From Lithospermum erythrorhizon (taxonomy: Eukaryota; Streptophyta; Magnoliopsida; Boraginales; Boraginaceae), in contig JADFUC010001351.1 of assembly GCA_019722365.1 (NCBI GenBank), positions 1,426,001 through 1,490,000 on the forward strand: a stretch of DNA of 64,000 nucleotides, given 5' to 3'. Shown here piece by piece: positions 49,538 to 60,358 of this stretch. The notes beneath the pieces were generated by a model that saw nothing but the letters and a program-made list of their open reading frames with translations, was not told the DNA's origin and ran no database searches. Made by a program: the position numbers and the translations under genes. Each line of letters opens with the position of its first letter. Positions within the stretch are counted from its first letter, which is position 1.

Positions 49538-50184
49538 TAAAATGATTCAAACTTTGTCTATGTTTGTATACTATTTATTGACATATACTTTGATTGGAAT
49601 TATAGATTATAGTTCAAGGTCTTGATTTGGTATAGTATATACTCATGATTATGGTAATTATTTAGAGTACATTCTTGAGCTATGTTGTCATGTATTGGTG
49701 GAGTTCTTTTCTTGGTCATGAAATTGAAGTATTTACGTTATTGATTTGAATAAATTTATTTTTTTGTTGAGTGATCGAACTTTAAAGTGTTATATTAAAG
49801 TTGATTGCCAAATTTAATACAGTAGTACACATGCAGTTAGACATTTAAGATGCAATTCATTTCACTAATGTGATTTATCTAAATTGTGGTCGTTGGTTTC
49901 ATTCATTAATGAGAACCATTCAATTGAAGGCTTTGTACCTTTGTAGTTTTGAAAGTATGTGTGACTTTAATATATTTTTCATTTTCACATTGAAAAAAAG
50001 TCTTGTACTATTTGGGAGTCAGCTTTGGGTGATCGTATGAATAAGTTGGAGCGAATTGACAAAATCTTACATGATAATATCACAGAGAAGCATTTTAATC
50101 CCCTGTAGCTATTAAGCTATAGTTCACCAGTTGTAAGTTAATTCACATAATCTAGCCAAAGTTTCAATATTGACACCAGGGGCG
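49538..50184. other. RALF 3' region and intergenic
   Basis: 3' UTR followed by AT-rich DNA up to the LTR element. Nothing else is seen. Confidence 0.5.
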
Positions 50185-50500
50185 TGGAAGAATATATTAA
50201 GAAAGAAACTTTGTTTGACATGAATCATGATACGATCCGTTAAAAATTAGATTTTTATTGTTAGATATGGATCATGATCCAATGGCTTAAATTAATTATT
50301 AGATTAGTATAAATAGATTCTCTTATTTAATTAGTCATTAAAATGAAAAATTGAAAAATTAGTTAGACTTCATAATGAAGCTTCTCTTCCTTCCTTTTCC
50401 TTCGTACCCTCTTTTATATTTTCTCAATTGTTCTTCCCCAAATATAAATCCTAATCAATAAAATCAATTCAATAGATTCCACATTTAATAAAATTCTTCA
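50185..50500 (+). repeat. 5' LTR of the LARD element
   Basis: 316 bp, TGGAAGAATATATT ... AAAATTCTTCA, with CA immediately before the primer site. gtataaatagatt near 50309-50321 is the likely promoter. Confidence 0.8.
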
Positions 50501-50513
50501 TGGTATCACAGCG
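50501..50513 (+). other. Primer binding site of the LARD element
   Basis: TGGTATCACAGCG directly after the LTR end differs by one base from the plant consensus TGGTATCAGAGCG (initiator tRNA-Met). Confidence 0.75.
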
Positions 50514-53099
50514 TTAGGTTGGATCGATCTTAGATTCTCATTATTAGCCATTTCAATTTTTCCAGAACTTCACAATTTTTTTCTATCCCAAATTGTTTGT
50601 CTAGTTTTTTAAATGTCTAGTTTCGAAATCCCACAATGATTGTCAAATTTTGACAATTCAAAATCCCAAAACAATTGTCCAGTTACATTTAGTAATTTCT
50701 CTTTTAGTAGATTTGTGTCTAGCTGGGCCGTGATATATTGAAGAAATGAATTTTTTGGTGAATAAAGTTGTGATTTTTATCATTTTGGATTTATGGGTAT
50801 TAATGAATTCTTGAGTTGCAGTTGGTACTTATCCAACATCAATCCACTCTCAGAAATTGAGAAGAATTACTGAGTTTTATTTGATTTGAGATTGGAAGTT
50901 TCAATTTTGGAAAAGATGGATTGTAGATTTTTCCTTAAAATATGTATGTTGGGCTTGATTGAAGTGAAAAGTTATGATTTCTCTTGATTGTGGAGTTGAT
51001 GATTTTTGAATTTTAGAGTTTCTTGGTGAAAAGTAATGGTTGTTGTTGTAGCAGTGAGACATCCCAAAAGATTGTCATTTTTTATGATGTTGTTAAATGG
51101 TATTCTTGTTTTTGGTTATGGATTTCTTTTGAAATCAAGAGAGAAATAAGCTGAAGGACCTAGCAGTTTCCTTTGCTGGACCACCATTGTTTTGCTCCAT
51201 AACTTGAAAGTTCCTTTTTATTGTTGTCGAAGGTGATCTGGTGGAAGCATCACCGCCGTTTGCATGGTGGTTGCATCCCAGAGGCATAAATGTCAAAGTA
51301 GTTTGCGGCCGTATTGATGTCTTGGGAAATTAATTTTTTTATCCCCCAAAATGATTGTGGAGCACTACTACAAAAAGCACTTAGAGGACACTTCAAAAAG
51401 TACAAAGAGGGCACAAAAAAAAATGCCATTATAATAGGCGCCCTCTAGAGTGAACCACTTAGAGTGAGCGTCACTCTAAGTGAATCCTTAGAGGACACTA
51501 CATGAAAGTGCCCTCTAAGTTAGTAACATAGACAATACTTCTTGAGAAGGTCCTCTAATTTAATAATTTGTAACCTGTTTTCTTATTATAGACATTTCTT
51601 ATAAACAAACACAAAGACAACAAAGAAGGTAATATAAAAATAAATTCAAAATATTTTATAAATCATAATTGCCAATATTTTATTCAAAACATAACCCAAT
51701 AAACGTAACATCAAGTCAAATGTATATCAATGTATCTAGAGTGTTTATACAAATATATATCAATGTATCAAGTCAAATGTATATCAAATGTATATATATC
51801 AATGAAGCTCCTCATTCTCTATCTAGAATATTTTTGAGAATATCTGTGTGGCCATAATACACAATTCTGGACTAAATTAATTCTATTATCCACAAATGTC
51901 GACAACGGCGCTTACGAGATACTGAAAGAAAAAAGTTATACATACACTTCAATATGAATTGTCTATCTACGATCTAATATCAAAATTCAAGTATAAAAAA
52001 AAAGGACTTACTGACTAAATAGGAGCTTCAAATCTTTGGCCAGTTCTAAGATATGATCAATAAACAAGGACAAAGAATCACAATATCTTTGCCCTATCAC
52101 ACTAGCAGGACACTGGATACAATCATTCAAAACCAAAGTTATAACATGAATGTAACACTAACCAAATTATTGTTGCCAGAAATGTAAACAGACCTCTACA
52201 CTAACCCAATGATTCTGGGTCAACATCTTTCTATTTACAATACTTTACTTTTTGGTGTCTCGATATGCATTCATAATACTACAATAAACAAATACATAAT
52301 GAGAAATAATAAAAATAAGACTATATATATATATATAATCAAATGAATACCTGTTGATTTTTTGCACCATATCACGTCGGAGAGAGTGATGTACTCGTAG
52401 CGGATCCATATAGTATATGTAATCAGTCTTGGTGTTGATGAAAATCAATTATTTGAATGACATTACTTAATAGCCAAAATAGCTATATAACATTAGTATG
52501 AAAATTACTACGAATTAATTTAAAATAAATTATAGTAGACTAACCACTGTATGATATATCAATTGTTGTGATGGAGATGATCCAGTAGCTTCTGTAGTAT
52601 ATCCACCACATGAGTATGCGCAAGCTGTCTATGTGGAGAGATAAATGAGAACCTACTCGACATCACAGTTGTGTTGCCCTCATCAACCAAATACACATCA
52701 CACAAGTACCTTCAATAGAAAATATATTAATAACTATATATTGTTAAAAAATCTATGAAACATTTAGTGGTAGATATTGTTATCATTACCTTATGTAAAT
52801 GCATATAGTGGTAGCACTTAACCAATCACGTGTGACCACCTCTTTCACGTTGTCAATAGAAACGTGGTCAACGTAAGCTTCACCCCAGAACAACTCAGAC
52901 ATTTGAACTTCAAATGCATCACCTTCTCTATTGTACCGAGCATGAAACTTACAAAAATCAAAGCATGTACGTTAATTCGGCGTCACCTCTTGAGGATATC
53001 TTTGGCTTCCTCTACGAATAAGCGGGCGACAGATGAGCATTTGAAACTTCCTCGGCCATTCAATCCTTCCAATAAGTCAACTCCCAGAAAATTGAGCAC

Positions 53100-54590
53100 T
53101 TCTTAAAACCCCTAGAGTACCGACTTAGATTTCCCTTCCCAATGAAATTTGTAGTTCTTCACCCTTATCAAATACCTCTTGACCGTTAAAATAGGAGGAG
53201 GTCCACGATTATCATGCATTTTCCGTCAAACATTGAAAACCGATTTCCTATATCCGTGTTCCTTGGTCAAACCTACGATGCCCAGTATGAAACTCTTTTT
53301 TTTACTATGTTCTAATTGAACAAAGTGGGTTTGATCTTCACGTTTAGGGGCATACATATTGTCCTTTTACACTATATCCAGATAAATTTCCATAAGCAGG
53401 AAAGTCATTCACTGTTCCAAACAACATAACCCTCAAATTGAAGTTATCTTTTCTTAACCCATCATATACATCTACACCCTTCTCCCACAACAACTTCAAA
53501 TCTTCAATTAAAGGTGCCAAATATACATCAATATCGTTGTCAGGTTGTTTAGGTCCAGATATCAGTGTAGACAACATCAAATATTTGCGTTTCATGCATA
53601 GCCAATGTGGTAAATTATACATTGCCAAAACTACCGGCCATGTACTATGAGAGGTACTCTGAATTCCATGAGGATTCATTCCATCTGATGACAATACAAA
53701 CCGTAAATCTACGGATTCGATACAAATTAAGATACTTAGCATCAAAGTCTTCAGCGTGTGTATCATGAGGATGCCTAAGTTTTCCATTTTATCCTTTCAT
53801 GAGAAATTTCATGTTAACTTCTTCGTATAATCTACACTCGATACATATGCGAGTCTAGGTATAAGTGGAAATAATACATCACTTTTATTTCAGATTAGTT
53901 CTCTTCTTATAGCAGGGGAACATTACACTTGGGACATTCTTTCAATGACGCATATTCCTTTCGAAATAATATCCAATCGTTCACACATGCATGTATCCTC
54001 TCGTGTTTCAACTCAATTGAACGGAACACTTGTTTTGCATCATAAGTTCTTCGAGGCAACACATTATCATCAGGCAACAATTCTTTAACATTACTCAACA
54101 AGTCTGTGAAAGATGAATCAGTCCATCCATGTTTGGCTTTTAAATTATACAAGGTAATAACTGCATCTAATTTGGTAAAATTACATCCATCCCACAAAGA
54201 TTTCTCTGCATCATCTTTTAACCTCTCCAATAATTCAGGACGATCAATCAAATCTTCCTCTAATACCCTTGGTATTTCTTCTAAATTATCCCTTACGCCT
54301 ACGTTCACACTCTCATAGTGCCTACTATCAAACTTAAATTGAGTGGACCTAGAACCAACTTTCATCTTATCATGATGTGTCCAACAAGTGTAGTTTGTAT
54401 CTATGTCATGACATATCAAATGTTCTTCCAATTCATCTTCATCTACTGTACTCAAATTTAAACACTTCCAACAAGGACACGGAATGAACTTTCTATCCTC
54501 GACATTTATTAGAGCAAACTCAATAAACTCATTCACACCATTTTTATATTCTTGTGACAAATGATCAGAAACCATCCAATTTCGATCCAT
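53100..54590 (-). pseudogene. CACTA transposase (TNP2-like), frameshifted
   Basis: From the ATG at 54590, 227 residues give the transposase-associated domain (SHLSQEYKNGVNEFIEFA, then the CPCWKC-N zinc-type motif and L-CHDI) and ECPKCNVPLL at the end. After stops around 53790-53906 (with traces such as KVMYYFHLYLD), the transposase_21 core resumes at 53787-53344: SSDGMNPHG, STWPVVLAMYNLPHWLCMK, GPKQPDNDIDVYLAPLIEDL, NDFPAYGNLSGYSVKGQY. Further traces down to about 53100 are in other frames. The catalytic transposase cannot be made from this copy. Confidence 0.9.
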
Positions 54591-55129
54591 AATTACTTAC
54601 TACAAAATATGAATCGCATGAATTACACAAAAAAATTAAACAACATATACCAACAAAATAGCCAATAATTCGAAACATAAATCATATACATGTATGAAAC
54701 TATGCAATTTACTAAGATTGGATAATCATAAAACCAACAAACTTAAGCAGATAACTCACAAATGAACAAAAGATCAAATAAACCGCAGAAAATAATAAAA
54801 TTAACTTCCAATTACTCAAATAATAAATAAAATAACGACATTCACCAACAAGCATCAAATAAACCTCAAAAGCAACAACACCAGCTTCTAATTACTCAAA
54901 AACTGATAAAGATCAAACCTTTAATTTAGATCATAAAAACTCAATATAACCCAAGTTATAATTAAAGTTTATATACATATCAGATTAACATAAGCAATTA
55001 ATTTAAAAAATCGTTGAAACTATATATACATTTCAGATTAACATAAGAAATTAAAAAAATTAAAAAACTGAAAATAATAAATATTACAAAAATGAAAAAT
55101 TAATTGCATACCTTGGTAGAGTGAGGTGG

Positions 55130-55375
55130 TAGTGCGGCGAGAGAGATTTGGAAAGGGGGGGCATCGGGGTTTCTGGCGGAGGAGGAGATGGGGGGACGTG
55201 AGGGAGGAGGAGAACAAGGGAGGGGTTCGGCCGGGGAGGAGGAGAAAGGAGGGTGGGCGGCGGGAGGGAGGGAAGTCGCGGCAGGAGACGGAGGTCGGCA
55301 GAGGAGGAAGAGGGGAAGGGAGGGGGGTGCCGAGTACAGGTTCGATGGTGGGGGGGGAGGGGTTAAATTTGGATG
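55130..55375 (+). repeat. G-run-rich block inside the CACTA element
   Basis: On the + strand, many runs of three or more G are packed into about 240 bases (gaaaggggggg, ggaggaggagatggggggacg, ggtggggggggagggg), in strong contrast to the AT-rich surroundings. It lies between the transposase start and the right terminus, where the transposase promoter and leader should be. The open frames here are composition artefacts. Confidence 0.75.
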
Positions 55376-55678
55376 TGTGTTAATTTTAAATCTAATTTTT
55401 AATTATTATTTTTAATAATTTCACTTAAGTTAAGTGTCGTCTAAGTGAAACTTAGAGGCATTTTCTAAGAATGCTCTTAGAGGGCTTTTTTCACTAGTAT
55501 TTTCTAAATAAGTGCCCTCTAAATGCATTTTTGTTGTAGTGTCATTTTTGGAGAGGAAGAGTGATGGAGTTCGGATATTACGTCGAAAAGATTATTGGAG
55601 AATATTAAGGCATTATTGCAAGGAGAAAAAAAAGAAAAAGTTAAAGGCTTTGAAAAAAGATGATGTCGAAAAAAAGAG

Positions 55679-55830
55679 GTTTGAAAAGAATGGCGTTCCT
55701 CTTCGACTAAAATAAATTGAAGTGTTCGAAAATAATGCCGTTCACTTGAAAAAATTGAAGGGTTCGAAAAGAATGGTGTTTCCTTGAGGAAAATAAATTG
55801 AAGGGCTCGAAAAGAATAGCGTTCCCTAAA
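55679..55830 (+). repeat. ~40-bp tandem repeats in the LARD interior
   Basis: Four imperfect copies of ttcgaaaagaatggcgttcc followed by ttgaggaaaataaattgaaggg, starting near 55679, 55727, 55767 and 55808. Unit lengths vary from about 36 to 45. Non-coding. Confidence 0.7.
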
Positions 55831-55889
55831 AAAAAGGGGGATGTTTCCTTTGTTGTTCAAGATGAACCTTGTGTTCACGAGCTCCATCT

Positions 55890-55899
55890 TGAGGGGGGA
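55890..55899 (+). other. Polypurine tract of the LARD element
   Basis: TGAGGGGGGA lies just before the TG opening the 3' LTR at 55900. The preceding text (gttcacgagctccatctt) is like the tail of Copia pol regions. Confidence 0.75.
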
Positions 55900-56208
55900 T
55901 GACAGAATATATTAAGAAAGAAACACAAGTGTGTTTGTTTGACATGGATCATGATACGATCCTACAGTTAGAATTAGATTTCTATTGTTGACATGGATCA
56001 CGATCCAATGGCTTAGATTAGTTCTTAGATTAGTATAAATAGATTCTGTTATATAATTAGTCATTAAAAGGAAAAGTAGTTGAAAAATTAGTTAGAGTTC
56101 ATATTGAACATTCTCTTCCCTCATTTTCCTACATACATTTTTTTATATTTTCAAATTATTCTTTTTCCAAATATAAATCATAATCCATTAAAATCAATTC
56201 AATGGCTT
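55900..56208 (+). repeat. 3' LTR of the LARD element
   Basis: Starts TGACAGAATATATTAAG and follows the 5' LTR to about aatcaattcaatggcttcc. The last ~20 bases, including the CA end, are lost or diverged, so no target-site duplication is visible. Confidence 0.75.
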
Positions 56209-57185
56209 CCGCCAAATTTAAGATGGTCCCCCTAAGAGTTGAAATTTGCTAATATGATCTATTACCAACTCATCTAGCATTCTACTTGGGTGGTCCTGTG
56301 CATATAAGGATGGTAAATCCGTCACTGATTGACACCATTTAGTCGTCACCTCAATTTATAAAAATAAAAGTCAAGAATATCAACATTATAATTTACGGGG
56401 ATTGAACTGTAAATATTGATCAATTTGGTTGATGAAATTGCAACACTTATATCATAAGAAAATAATTTGTAACGACTCATCAATGACACTATGAAGAACG
56501 ATTATGAATCTATGATCATTCCCTGCATAAATGTTCATTGTATTCGCTTGGATGGTCAATATCGGATAGTCATTTCTAGTAAAGACTTGGATTGATATCA
56601 AGGCAAAGTTATCATTATACCACTTGATAACTATTCATGGTTTTTTTTTTCCAAAATCGAAAAATAAGTACGGAGTACTAAAATAATTCCAATCTTGTCG
56701 GCTAGGTCCTAGGTGCATTGTATTCAGGAAAGGACCGGCAGGTCGGTCCAAAATGAAGCACAAGGTGGTGCAATCACACTAGGAAGTTACTGTTCATTAC
56801 AGTAACATTTTTATTTATTAATGATTAAAATGAAAATTTTCCTGATAAATTTTAGGAAATACGTACCATTTTTTAAAAAAATTATTAATATTAATTATAT
56901 AAATTTATTTTTAATTTTTAAATAATTTGTATCAGTTTATTTAATAAATTTTGCTATAGATACTATTAGGTGTAGAATAATTTTAATTTTTCTTTTAAAT
57001 TTTAGGATACCATCTCAGAATGATGTACTATAAAATTGAATATAAAAGAAGATTAATGAAATTAATACAAATACTACGTAAATGACATCGATAATGAATA
57101 CGTAAGTGTTGTGAAAGTCTATCCAAACAAGCTGTTTCTTCCTCATCAGGCAATCTTCCTATGTTTTTGTTGTCATCAAATGAAC
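56209..57185. other. Intergenic; far upstream of TSPO
   Basis: AT-rich, no gene. acggagtact at 56671-56680 is one of the recurring short words of this genome. Confidence 0.5.
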
Positions 57186-57189
57186 AACC

Positions 57190-57197
57190 ACACGTGT
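57190..57197 (+). promoter_or_regulatory. ABRE/G-box-like element of the TSPO promoter
   Basis: ACACGTGT contains the ACGTG core bound by ABF/bZIP factors. It lies about 100 bases upstream of the TATA box. Plant TSPO is known to be induced by abscisic acid and osmotic stress, so the site fits; function is inferred. Confidence 0.5.
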
Positions 57198-57298
57198 ACA
57201 CTATACACCAAATACTCTCATTCATCATCTTCTCCATCTGCCATCTGTCCTCCATTTCCAAAAATAACTCACAAATTTATCTACCCTTTTCATCCCTC

Positions 57299-57306
57299 TA
57301 TTTATA
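57299..57306 (+). promoter_or_regulatory. TATA box of the TSPO gene
   Basis: TATTTATA lies 60-67 bases before the ATG, giving a short 5' UTR of about 30-40 bases. Confidence 0.55.
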
Positions 57307-57365
57307 CCTCACCTCAAAACACTCCAAATCATCACTTCCCATCACCATTTTCATCTCTATCTACA

Positions 57366-57911
57366 ATGGCATCTGCACAACTAAGACAAAGAACTAAAGA
57401 AGAAGAAGAAAAAGAAAGAAAGATCAACAATGATATGAATTCTTCAACAACAAAAATGCCCAAGAAAAAATCCGCCATTGCCAAACGTGGCCTACGTTCA
57501 TTAGCTATAGCAATATCTCTCCCTCTTACATTAACCTTATTAAACATAACATTTTTTAGCTCAACCAAAAGTTTTAATATTTCAAAGCCTTCATATTTAA
57601 TACCCATTTGGGCCTTGCATTTGGCTTCTTTGTGCTCGGCTATGTTAATGGGTTTTTCGGCGTGGCTCGTGTGGGCCGAAGGGGGGTTTCATCGAAAACC
57701 CGAGGCGTTGATGGTGTATTTGGGCCAGGTAGGGCTGAGTTTGGCTTGGGGCCCGGTTGTGTTCGGGTTGGGAGCGAGTCGGGTCGGGTTGGTTGTGTGT
57801 GTTGGGTTGGTTGGGGCTTTGGTTGGGTGCTCCAGAATGTTTCGGGTCGTGAATCCGGTTGCGGGTCAGCTTGTTAAGCCTTGGTTTCAGCTTACTTGTT
57901 GTTGTTACTAA
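57366..57911 (+). CDS. TSPO: TSPO/MBR translocator protein homologue, C-terminus frameshifted
   Basis: Single-exon frame, 181 residues, starting MASAQLRQRT. The hydrophilic Lys/Glu-rich N-terminal extension (1-44, with KKKSAIAKRGLRSL) is typical of plant TSPOs. Four membrane helices follow, at about 45-63, 79-103, 113-133 and 138-158, with the conserved WLVWAEGGFHRKP loop (100-112) and NPVAGQLVKP (163-172). TSPO binds porphyrins and related ligands; in plants it resides in ER/Golgi membranes, is induced by abscisic acid and is removed by autophagy with heme and aquaporin. After P172 the frame leaves the family sequence and ends WFQLTCCCY instead of the fifth helix. Compared with the duplicate at 63388-63690, five bases are missing here, which explains the shift. 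Otherwise intact; the product would lack helix 5. Confidence 0.9.
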   Translation: MASAQLRQRTKEEEEKERKINNDMNSSTTKMPKKKSAIAKRGLRSLAIAISLPLTLTLLNITFFSSTKSFNISKPSYLIPIWALHLASLCSAMLMGFSAWLVWAEGGFHRKPEALMVYLGQVGLSLAWGPVVFGLGASRVGLVVCVGLVGALVGCSRMFRVVNPVAGQLVKPWFQLTCCCY

Positions 57912-58037
57912 TCTTAGGCTTGTTTTATTGTTGAGGATTTCATGTAAATTGTCATGTTTTGTATTATGATGTTGTAACCTTTTAATTTGTTTGTATACTC
58001 AATAGTTCTTGCTTAACGTAGTATGCACTCGTATTAG
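57912..58037 (+). other. TSPO 3' UTR, cut by the Copia element
   Basis: Transcribed-type 3' flank (cttaggcttgttttattg ... tttgtatactcaatagttcttg) up to gtattag, where the LTR begins. It is nearly identical to 63556-63687. Confidence 0.75.
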
Positions 58038-58692
58038 TGTTGGGAGGCAACATAATGCAACGGAATAACACAACACAATTTCTTTTAAATATTAAATTGG
58101 AATAATACAACACAATTTCTTTTAAATATTAAAATAAATAAAATACATCAAATAGCAACATACATAATTTTAGTGTGGAAAAATTTTCGTTAGATAAAAA
58201 CTATGGACCTTGAGCCACTTAAATCTTTCACTATAATCAATAATGGGTACAACAAGGTTCTCGTGTTGAAGGGAATATATTAACATCATCAAGATCTATA
58301 ATTAATTTTAAAATAAAATAATAAACAAGAGAGCTAATCAACTAAAATAACCTAAAACAATCTAAAAATGCATCTCGGAAAACCATGGCCAGATTAAAGC
58401 TCAAATTCCAAAATTAAACCAAATTCAAGAATGTAGCTCTATGAGTGCTAAAAGTGAGTCAAAATTTCGGAGACGATCCAGAGCCCGGTCGGATTGTGCG
58501 TAATTTTAGATTTGATGCTTGGTGGTCGGAGAAAATACTTGCTAAATTTTGCACTCTTCACTTGTTTTTATTTTCTACTTCCTCACATCTATGAGCCCTC
58601 TTCTCTTTTGTTGGATATAACAAAAGGTATAGAGACATGGACTAAAAATCCACATACACTTTGGGCCATCCAAATAGGAGGGATGCCCAACA
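58038..58692 (-). repeat. 3' LTR of the minus-strand Copia element
   Basis: Outer edge tgttgggaggcaac; inner edge ggatgcccaaca next to a polypurine tract (minus strand CGGGGGAGTT at about 58693-58702). It has its own internal duplication: acaacacaatttcttttaaa twice at 58070-58125. Shares cactataatcaataatggg and gtagctctatgagtgctaa with the other LTR. Confidence 0.8.
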
Positions 58693-58778
58693 AACTCCCC
58701 CGACCGACTAGTTGGAAGGCAAAACCAATCGGCTGTAAAGTCGACAAAACTCAAACATTCCCCTCGACAAAACCTTCG

Positions 58779-60358
58779 TCAACATATCGAACCATTGTCA
58801 TCAGTGTGAATCTTATCAAGCTCCATCAACTTGGAATCTAATGCATCACGAATCCAATGATAACGAACATCAATATGCTTCGATCTCGAGTGAAAGGAAG
58901 AATTCTTCGACATAATGACACTTTGATTGTCACAAAACAAGACATACTTTTCTTGTTTGAGACCAAGTTCCATTGTAAACTTCCTCAACCACAACAACTC
59001 TTTCGTTGCTTCCACGGCGGCTATAAACTCGGCTTCGGTAGTCGAGTCTGTCTGTTATTGCAACTTTGATTGCCAAGCCACGACTCCCCCGGCAAAAGTC
59101 ACCATATATCCCGAAGTAGATTTTCGATCATCCAAGCTTCCGGCTAGATCCGAATCCGTATAACCAACTAACATAGGCTTCTTGCATCCCAAAGTTAGCC
59201 CCACCAGGTCGACGAAAGTACAGCAAATATCTGTCGCTTAACTTCCACGTCCTCGATGATGTCTTCCCGGATTTGAGAGATAACGACTAACCACTCCCAC
59301 GGCATGAGCAATATCGGATCTTGTACAAACCATAGCATACATCAAACTACCAACGGCCGATGAATACGGAATGTTCTTCATACTCAACTTTTCTTCATTA
59401 GTAGATGGACATAGTTGATGACTAAGCTTAAAATGAGAAGCAAGTGGAATGCTCACCGCTTTAGCCTTATCCATACCAAAACGCCTAAGAACTTTCTCCA
59501 CATACTTTTCTTGAACAAGTACAAATTCTTCTCATTCCAATTCGAACAATTTCAATACCAAGGAATTTTGCACCGAGCCTCTCTAAATCCTTCATAGCAA
59601 ATGATTCACTCAAAGTATTCTTCATCCTATTTAATTCTTGAAATATCCCTTCCAACAATTAGCATATCATCGACATGAAATGAAGAATAATAGAAATCAC
59701 CATCGGAGAAATTCGGAAAACACACACAATGATCGGCGCGAGATGCATCCTACGTACCCATGTTCAACCATCACCGAGTTGAACTTTTGATACCATTGGC
59801 GAGGTGCTTGTTTCAAACCATAAAGACTCTTTACCAATTTGCAAACATAGTCTTCTTTTCCTTTCTCTTGAAATCCATCCGGTTGCTCCATGTAAATTTC
59901 TTCATGTAGATCACCGTGAAGGAAAGCCGTCTTCACGTCCATTTGCTCTACTTCAAATCAAGGCTAGCCGCTAGCCCGAGAACCACTCTAATGGATTGCA
60001 TCTTCAGATTCGGAGCAAAAATCTCACTAAAGTCAACACCTTTCCTTTGAGTAAACGTCATTACCACCAATCGGGAGCAGCCCCAGCCATAGTCTTTGTG
60101 AAGTACACTCATCTTGCTTAATCCGATAAACCCATCGATTCTTTAAGACTTTCTTACCTTTTGGCAACTTCACTAACTCGAAGGTGTTATTCTCACGAAG
60201 TGATTGCATTTCATCCTCCATGGCATCCATCCACTCCTTTTATTCTCATCTTCCAAAACTTCTTCAAAGCTTTCGGGTTCTCCACCATCCGTAAGAAAGA
60301 TATATTCATTCGATGAATATCGAACGGAAGGTCTTCTATCACGAGTGGACCTCCTCAA
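58779..60358 (-). pseudogene. Reverse transcriptase-RNase H of the minus-strand Copia
   Basis: Reading leftwards: RT start (RRSTRDRRPSVRYSS, then MEDEMQSLRENNTFELVKLP and KNRWVYRIKQDE, 60358-60120), [20 protein letters not shown] and [17 protein letters not shown] (59942-59760), IPYSSAVGSLMYAMVCTRSD (around 59390-59300), then RNase H ATKELLWLRKF, LFCDNQSVI and KHIDVRYHWIRD (59015-58820). Several frameshifts lie between the blocks. The YVDD region near 59700 is damaged. Confidence 0.9.

Larger units (their letters stand above)
51363..55541 (-). mobile_element. CACTA (En/Spm) DNA transposon, inactive
   Basis: The left end is CACTACTACAAAAAGCACTT; the right end, read on the other strand, is CACTACAACAAAAATGCATT. 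These are standard CACTA terminal inverted repeats. Both subterminal regions repeat a cttagagg/cctctaag motif, likely the binding sites for the element's accessory protein. The transposase reads on the minus strand and is broken. The 3-bp neighbours (GAG on the left, TCA on the right) do not match as a target-site duplication. About 4.2 kb. Confidence 0.9.
50185..56208 (+). mobile_element. Non-coding LTR retrotransposon (LARD type) with a nested CACTA element
   Basis: LTRs at 50185-50500 and 55900-56208 share long stretches (agaatatattaagaaagaaac, ggatcatgatacgatcc, ttagattagtataaatagatt). A primer site follows the first and a polypurine tract precedes the second. Without the CACTA insertion (51363-55541) the internal region is only about 1.2 kb. 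It contains no gag or pol frame, so the element would depend on another for mobilisation. The structure is that of a LARD, with Copia-like primer site and ends. Confidence 0.8.

Noticed and set aside
49060..49625. Two further open frames overlapping the RALF gene
   Set aside because: Out of frame with the signal peptide, RRIL site and four cysteines.
55126..55415. Gly/Arg-rich open frames in the G-run block
   Set aside because: Artefacts of extreme composition within the CACTA element.
57332..57607. Minus-strand open frame opposite the TSPO N-terminus
   Set aside because: Antisense shadow.
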